Assembly (NCBI RefSeq): GCF_023898315.1
Contig: NC_064621.1
Coordinates: forward strand, 121,833,561-121,897,560
From: Schistocerca nitens
Taxonomy: Eukaryota; Arthropoda; Insecta; Orthoptera; Acrididae
DNA: 64,000 bases
Reading direction: 5' to 3'
Position numbers and translations under genes: made by a program. The notes beneath the pieces were generated by a model. That model made no database searches and was not told where the DNA came from. It saw nothing but the letters and a program-made list of their open reading frames with translations. Positions 56,879-64,000 of the stretch are shown piece by piece; the stretch's first letter is position 1, and the number at the start of each line of letters is the position of its first letter.

Positions 56879-58024
56879 TTGATGAGCCAAAACATTTTGT
56901 CCACATGTTGGTCCACCTTTGGAATGCAGTGCAGCAGAAACTGCAAATCCATGCCATGCACAAAACCTTCTTAGGTTTCTGGAGGCATGTGGCACCAAAT
57001 ATCTATGCACTTCACTTCATGCTATTCCCATAAATTACTGGCTGGTGACTTGGGGAGCGAAGCAGAGGAGCGATAGTGCTGTAGTTTGTTCTGATCATGC
57101 AAATTCCGTGACTGAGACAACATGTATTCTCTATCATGCTCCTCAAAACCACTGTAGCACAATTCTGGCCTTGTGAAACTGACAGTTATCCTGCTGGACA
57201 ATGCCATCTGGGAAGACATCATGCGTGAAGGGATGCAGGTATCTTCATTTACTTCCACAGTTAACATGGAAGTCCACGTGTAAGTCCCCAGAGCTGAAGG
57301 CTGTCCCACTGACGTATCTGTAGCGTGGGGCCAAGTTTCGAGTGGCTGTTTGTCCAGATGATGGTGTTTGTGGACACAATGATTGCCATTGTGTAACAAG
57401 AATTATGATTTATCCAACCAGGCAACTCATTTCCACTGATCCACAGTCCAGTCTCTATGATCCCATACCACCTGCAATCATAATTGACGTTTTTGGGTCA
57501 AGATAGGAACATGGTAAGGTCAACTGTTGCAAATACCCACGTTCGTCAATGTACACCAAAAAGTGTGTTCTAAAGACACCAGTGCCTAAAGCAGCATTGT
57601 GCTCTGTTGTTTAACATACCACACATCACTGCCTGTCTTGCTTGACAAGAGTACATATGCCTTCAACCTCCATGGTCTGTGAACAGGTGTGGACATCCAA
57701 AACCTTGCTGCTCGGTTGTGGTTTCATTGTCCATCAACCATTTTCTATTTATAATCACATCATCAACATGCAAACAGCCCACTAAGCTTAACTTTTTCCA
57801 AGGTGCTCTTTCTCAGCCGCTGAGTCTTATGTAATAATCTGCCTTCTGTCGAAGTCCCTTATGTCAGTGGATATCAGCATTTTGATCCGTATCACCACTA
57901 GAATGATTGCCCACTTGTCTATGCTCTGATTGTAAACTTTACTTATCACGTCATGTGCCTGCAACATCACCAGGCAGCATTCAATCTTGTGGAGGGCAAT
58001 GGTCTTAATGTTTTGGCTCATCAA
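56879..58024 (-). mobile_element. Tc1-like DNA transposon, decayed
   Basis: 1146 bp with matching 18-bp terminal inverted repeats, TTGATGAGCCAAAACATT at 56879 and its reverse complement ending at 58024. The minus strand encodes a decayed Tc1-type transposase: RAARFWMSTPVHRPWRLKAY (about 57700), VVWDHRDWTVDQWK (about 57455), VAWLDKSFLLH-like (about 57400; first catalytic Asp kept, next Glu changed to Lys) and QQDNCQFHKARIVLQWF (about 57185; second catalytic Asp kept). The final Glu region (PNSPDLNPIEH in relatives) is not recognisable near 57100. Many stops and frame changes. Confidence 0.8.
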
Positions 58025-58688
58025 TGTATCAAACCTAATAAGTCCTGCATCTCGAAATCACTGTGGATAAATAATATTAACTGCACAAACTTTTACATTC
58101 AGTTTTAAACTAAGAACTATATTTAACTTTCATGATACCTGAATGCAAAGCTATCGTCAAAGTAACAAACAACCCATAAAATAATAATAGTTTCTACAAA
58201 ATATCTTGGGTGCATGCATTGGATCTAATACCATTCTATTCAGCACAACATAAAAATGTCAGAATTAAGCATTAACATAACAGATGTACTTTGGTGGACA
58301 ATGGCACTTTTTTTGACACTGATATTTTGTGTCGGCAGTTCCTTACATACAAAATTATTACAGCTTACCAAATTACAATACACACTGTTGTATAGACGCA
58401 GCTTAAGGTATTTTAATTCCAGGGTGGCAAAATGTAGACAAAATATACCTTAAAAACAACCTCCTACAGTTCAGCAATGAACTCCAAGAGTGCCCAAGCA
58501 CAAACAATATACCTCTGAAGCACCAAAAATTGGACAGGCATCCAAAATACTTGAGAACGCTTCCAAAAGGGTAAAACCAGATAAAACCTCCACGTTTAGC
58601 ACTTACGTCCAATGGGGAGAGCGGGTGGGTGTAGGGTTAGGAATAGGGATTGGGAGGGGGGCGAGAGGGGGGATAGGGGTAGGGGGGG

Positions 58689-58728
<40 letters not shown>

Positions 58729-60876
58729 AGTATTAATGTTTATCTTACAGAAGTGAAATTGTGACATTTTTTTGAAATAAATATACGAAGACAAAGCATT
58801 TTTCTAATGATTCACAGAGGCAGTATGTGAACTCTGTCTCTGAAAACAACTGAAGGAGACATCAGGAAACAAAATAAAGAAGTCAACAGAACAATATGTA
58901 ACTGTGAGCACACCTTGCAATGAAAAATCAGCATGAAGTAAATTTTGCCTATGCTTGAAGAACAAACTACTTTACAAAAAGTTAGCACACAGCAGACAGA
59001 GAACTTCATAACACCAGTTCATCACTCCATACATGTCAGGAGCAAAACATACTCTTGGACTAGCATCTGAAAGATTTTGTACAGTGAAACAACCACTAAT
59101 GGCATCTGATGACGATAGTTTCACTGTCATGCTGAGAACCAGTAAAGCAGCAATTTGCTCAATATGGGATTTCCAAGTACTCTTAAATAACTAACTCACA
59201 CACTTAAGATATTTTGTCCACCTTCTGGAGATTTAGTGACATGATCAGTACTGACTAATGTGGTCCTCAAAGATTTACTGTTTCTTTCAGTTAGGATAAC
59301 TCACCGTTTCAAAACAAATGATCGAAAAGTACTTATTACAAACTTGTCACAATAGCTTTCATTATATTCCCCAAATATTTACAAAGAGTGCAGAATTACA
59401 CAAGACTCATCATGTGTCATACGATTTGATAATGCACCTAGACATACAGTTTCAAAATTGAAAAAATTAACATGTGTATTTAGTATACTGTATAAATTTA
59501 AGTACAATTTTAAAAAAACATTCAAAATCACAATCATGATTATGGAGAGATGTATGAAATGCTTAAAATGTGTTCTTGTGTGGTACTAATAAATAATCTG
59601 CTACTAATATAATGTCCTAACTAATGTGTAAAATTATGCATACACCAATTAACAATCAGAAAAGCACTGAAGAGTGCCAACTAAAAGTAATACATAATTA
59701 TATTTGTGCATATAAATGTATGAATTTTTGATGTGAATTTCATCTGTGTCACTCTGTAAAAAGTCTGGTACTGCACTTACATACTTATTAAAAAATGTTC
59801 ATTGCTTTGAAACATGTAAATCAACTTTACAAAATGTTTCATTTCACTTTTGCATAAATTAAGTAACTCTTATAGATCCATACATACCTGATCTGTAATA
59901 ATATCTTAACAGTAGTTTTTGTTTAGGATAAGTTTCATTACCGTCCCCCACTTTTAAGTGGTTAACACTATTACAGTCATGCAACCTCGCAACCTCACTT
60001 TTCATTACTTTAAAGGAAGATTCCTTCCAAAACATTCCGGCAACCAAACATAAGATTGGTAATACATCTATGATTAATTCTACTGAATGGCTAATTAAGG
60101 TCTTCAAGGGACATATACACAACATATGTTGAACCTAACAATGCGGCACAATTGCCCTGACATAACTAAAGTTTATAAACTCTTTAATACCTAATGAGAT
60201 GAAAAGACTATGCTGAAAACCAACAGCCTACTTTCTAAGCAGTATGAAATATGTTGAAACTGAGTGAATTACCAAATTTGCAAAACTTAGATGAATGGAT
60301 TAATGGTAAACTATAAAAAAAGTTACACAACTTTATTATTTGTATGCTGGTGCACACCTGCTGTCCTGGGACACACACAAATCCCCGTGCTACAGTATTA
60401 TTGCACACCACTAGAAGAGCTAAAACAAAATTATGCTGCCCACTGATACCGTGGAGTGCTGTACATTAATCTGTTATACGCAGCAGCAGAAATATTGCAG
60501 CCATGTCCGTTAACCTAGATAACTTCAACAGCCATATGGATAGGTCTTACACAGCTGCAACATTTCCACCGTTGCCAAAAACAAATTACTGCACAATATT
60601 CAATGGCAACACTCTGTCATGGAGACTTAGTGGCACTCTACTGCTCTTTGGTGTAGGGATTTTAATGTATTCCATATCTGCAGATGTGTACCTGCAAACA
60701 AACAAAACATTAATTATGTAACTGTATTTTTAAGGTGATGGTTAAAGGTGATAATTAAAATGCTTTGACTTCCTCTCTTAGCACAAAGGAAAAGATCAGC
60801 AGCTGGTCTAAAGCAACTACATATCCTCACACAAGCCAGTTTCTCAGAGTTTGGCAAGTGGAAGTGAAATGAATAA
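58025..60876. other. AT-rich region with a GA microsatellite, no recognisable gene
   Basis: A G-rich stretch (58621-58690) leads into (GA)n at 58690-58724. No supported coding sequence; short frames such as 58256-58453 have no known motif. Confidence 0.45.
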
Positions 60877-60946
60877 GAAGAGAAGAGGTGGTGGTAGATG
60901 AGCTGGAAGTTGAAGAGAAGAGGTGGTGGTAGATGAGCTGGAAGTT
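60877..60946 (+). repeat. 35-bp tandem duplication
   Basis: Two exact copies of a unit starting GAAGAGAAGAGGTGGTGGTA (60877-60911 and 60912-60946), followed by a partial third (GACAAGAGGTGGAAGTTAATG-like). Confidence 0.9.
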
Positions 60947-61324
60947 AATGACAAGAGGTGGAAGTTAATGCAATGTATCCTACGCAGTCTCTCACCACAA
61001 CATTGAGCAATAGTGCTGTAAGGGTGTAAACTAAGCTCAGTTTATCAAAATGTTATGAGGGAAAGCAAATACTATTTACATTTTCACTGTAGTATCGTTA
61101 CAAGGGTCTGCTATCTCAGTACGTATAAAAGTTATTCTTGATGGTGAACTACGGTTACTTGATCTTTGTCTTGAATCACTAGTGACTTTTACAATAGCAC
61201 GACTTAACTATATTCATTTTTTTAAATGGTCTACACCTCACGCCTGAAGTACATTCATATAGAAACGATGAGGAAACATGCCACCACTGTAACTAGTGAG
61301 AATTTATGAGTAGGAATTCTCAGT

Positions 61325-61355
<31 letters not shown>

Positions 61356-62967
61356 AGTGGGGGGGGCGGCTCCATCCAACAATACAAAACAAGTACTGGA
61401 CAATTTTATTTGAAGACATCTGAAAAACTGAACTACCACTACTTTTCACAGTAGCTTCAACAATGTCAAATAAGAACAAATTCTGCCCTAATGTGTAACT
61501 TCTTAATTCACACTCCTATGGCAATGAACAAATGGCAATAAGAAATTTGACTGTGTTCTTGTAACATCTAAATATATGAACACTGGTAAGATGCACACAA
61601 AAGGAATTACACAATGCCATATATAAAACAGAGGTGAAGGAACTGAAACAGAAAATTTATGAAATCTATGTCTGAAAACTTCTGCAAACATTATCTTGAA
61701 TTATGCTCTTCCCAAACAGTTGCAAATCTCTTCCAACAGGTTGCAAGCCACTGGATAAATTTGTAACAAATCATCACTAAACTGTTTTGAACAAAACAAA
61801 ATTAAGAAATTAGCATAAAGTTCTCATAGTTGTGCGAACAGCTCCCTCACTTCAAATACAATTTGCAAAACTGGATTTTTCCCCCTAATATTTTTGTAAA
61901 GCCAAATAATTCTGTCACTACAGAATATCTTACAATGTATTAATTTTCATAGAAGAAATATGTTAATATAATGAGTAGTGTTCCGGTCAGCAGTTTCTAC
62001 ACAAGGGCTGTTGTGCGGTGAAAAGTTATGCCTGTTACTCGTGCAATGAAAACTGGTGTCTGTTACTCAATATATTCCTGGAGTTTTATTAAAGTATGTA
62101 AATGGTGTTAACTTGGTGGGAAAGTTAAGTTTATTACTAAGCATGGCGGAAACCACATATTCCCAGGATTATACATTAACATACTGTAATGCCCATTTAA
62201 CATTTCTGACATTTGCATTGTAAGTAACTTTCTCATTGTGTTCATCAAGCAACCAATAAGCTTCACTAACTAGACCTAATCTGTACAGTATTTTTCAAGA
62301 GGACAGCTGATTTTATGCTACAAGCAGATCCTGATTCACAATATGGCATCATCACAATAAAAGACCGATTGTAACAAATGTAGTAATGCCACATTAATTT
62401 CCCAAATTAACCATTTCATTGCTTCCCAACAAATACAAACAACACTAAATGGTACTCACTTCTGATCAACTATTTCTACTGTGGATTTCTCAGCAGTGTA
62501 GTACATTACAGCCAAAGCCCTTACACGTAAATGTTTCTTCCAACAGTGTTCCTTTTTTATTGTAAGACTGCATTTCTGTATATTCTGTGAGATATATCTG
62601 ACTACCCTTGTATCTCAATCTCTCTTGTGTGTGTCATTACTCCAGAACCTGATTTACTACTTCTATCTACAGTATCTTCTCACCTCTTATTGTGTCACAA
62701 TAGCCTTTGTTTTTCCTTTATAATCAATATGGCACATTTGGCCATTCTTAACCATTCAACTACAGTTCATGTACACACAATGAGCTCATACACTAGTATT
62801 ATGCCTTATTAAAAAAAACCACCTCATCTTCTCTACCATAATCATGTGTAACAAATATCAAATTAGAACTAATAAAACAGATTATGTCAGTAAGTGAGCC
62901 TGTTAGCTGAATGACATCAGCATGGGGGGAGGGGGGAGGGAGAGGGGGGGAGAGGGAGGGAGGGAGG

Positions 62968-63019
<52 letters not shown>

Positions 63020-64000
63020 TGGTTACCATAAACCAAAAATATACCAACGATATATCTTTTCGTGCATTTGTCTAGCAATACAGGAAATCTAAAGTGCTTT
63101 GGCATCTTTTCCTTGGAAACCACGTGTTTTCACATATCGCGCAAGGTAGGACCTAGGTTCATATAAATCTCCACAAATTTAACTCTTGCATTGCAAATGC
63201 ACAGTCTTCTATTTTGGTAACTCCTGATTTCAGGCAGCTTTGCACTATATACACTACATACATGAGAATTATTTTAAAATCATTTTGTTAAGTTCACTAT
63301 GACATCCACAATCCATTTTGAACAAGTTATGTATAAGAGAAAACAATGTCTTAAATTGTTTTTACATTTTAGATCCAACTATGAATTTTTGTGTTCTTAC
63401 TGTTTCCTATTCGAGACTCAAAACTGCATTTCATTTAAAAAGAGAGTAACTACATCAACCGTCCCGAAAGCATTACAGCTATTTTGACAGATTTAATTAT
63501 CAAACGTTTATGTATTCCATCCAATTGACTTGTATCCACTAGTGTAATAAATTAAACACTGCCATAACAGCATTAATTGTTTGTTGTGTTACAACTGTAC
63601 CTTGCAAAAATATATTTCAATGTGTGATTAACAGGTACTGCAAGAGCCATCAAACTGCTCTGTACTTTTTTCCCCGGCAAACTCACTGACACACACTACC
63701 AGGTTTGACACAGTATTTGCTCACCACATAACAACTAAACTGAATTCATCATGTGCCACACTCCTAAAATTCCACAGCTGTTTCTCTATGATCCTTACAG
63801 TTTTATGAACAACTTAATTTATTTTTTAAGCAAATGTATAACCTATTGGTTATTTCATACAGTTCTACCTCTTGCTCGACTACACTGAGAAAAGTCTTTC
63901 AGAAAAAATCTCTTTAAAATTAAAAAATGGTAAAATCCACGATGGAATAATAATATTAATTAGGACAGAGTGCTTCCCACTGCTGCACAGCCACAGGACC
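60947..64000. other. AT-rich region with microsatellites, no recognisable gene
   Basis: Contains (TG)n at 61328-61355 followed by a short G run, and a G/A tract passing from GGGA units to (GA)n at 62923-63015. No transposon or host exon identified. Confidence 0.5.

Noticed and set aside
60503-60721. Small membrane protein gene
   Set aside because: A 72-residue frame with one hydrophobic stretch, no conserved motif, in AT-rich DNA; chance cannot be excluded.

Overview
The window reads as a repeat-dense stretch of a large insect genome. The repeat mix fits an orthopteran of the grasshopper/locust type: an I-like LINE ending in a (CAAC)n tail, RTE-type LINE remnants, Tc1 and mariner elements, tRNA-like foldback repeats, and long CA/GA microsatellites. 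The species is inferred from familiarity, not proven. There are no operons, no ribosomal RNA genes, no CRISPR and no bacterial features. I could not recognise any host-gene exon; everything with recognisable coding content is derived from transposable elements.

Layout. 1-10.7 kb is a three-level nest. A Penelope-like element (minus strand) is split inside its reverse transcriptase. Between its halves lies a degenerate Mutator-like transposase gene (plus strand). That gene is in turn split by a full-length, apparently intact I-like LINE (2655-8784, minus strand) with a perfect 15-bp target-site duplication. 11.3-13.8 kb is an RTE-type LINE remnant interrupted by a 483-bp TIR element. 14.0-15.9 kb holds a 5'-truncated jockey-like LINE end and a 1.43-kb TIR element. 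16-19.8 kb is mostly unassigned and includes a Pro/Gly-coding fragment. 19.8-21.4 kb is a LINE with an inverted 5' segment. 22.2-24.8 kb is a jockey-like LINE, nearly intact apart from a 5' truncation and one frameshift.

27.2-28.5 kb holds two inverted-repeat structures, one a ~600-bp palindrome. 29.5-30.9 kb is a Tc1-like element. 31-40 kb is RTE-type LINE debris interrupted by a DDE transposase pseudogene and by a large foldback. 41.2-41.8 kb is a G/A-rich 22-bp minisatellite. 42.5-43.8 kb is a mariner element and 44.1-46.5 kb a Gypsy-type remnant. 46.5-52.3 kb is mainly AT-rich sequence with one tRNA-like composite repeat. 52.3-55.8 kb is a second LINE with an intact open frame (1047 codons, RTE-like). 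56.9-58.0 kb is a decayed Tc1-like element. The rest to 64 kb is AT-rich with microsatellites only.

How the genes work together: they are independent selfish elements, not a pathway. Only two look capable of encoding complete proteins: the I-like LINE (ORF1 plus ORF2) and the RTE-like LINE. They could in principle also mobilise truncated copies. The most informative results are the reconstructed insertion order in the first 10.7 kb, the perfect target-site duplication of the I-like LINE, the probable twin-primed LINE at 20 kb and the foldback structures.
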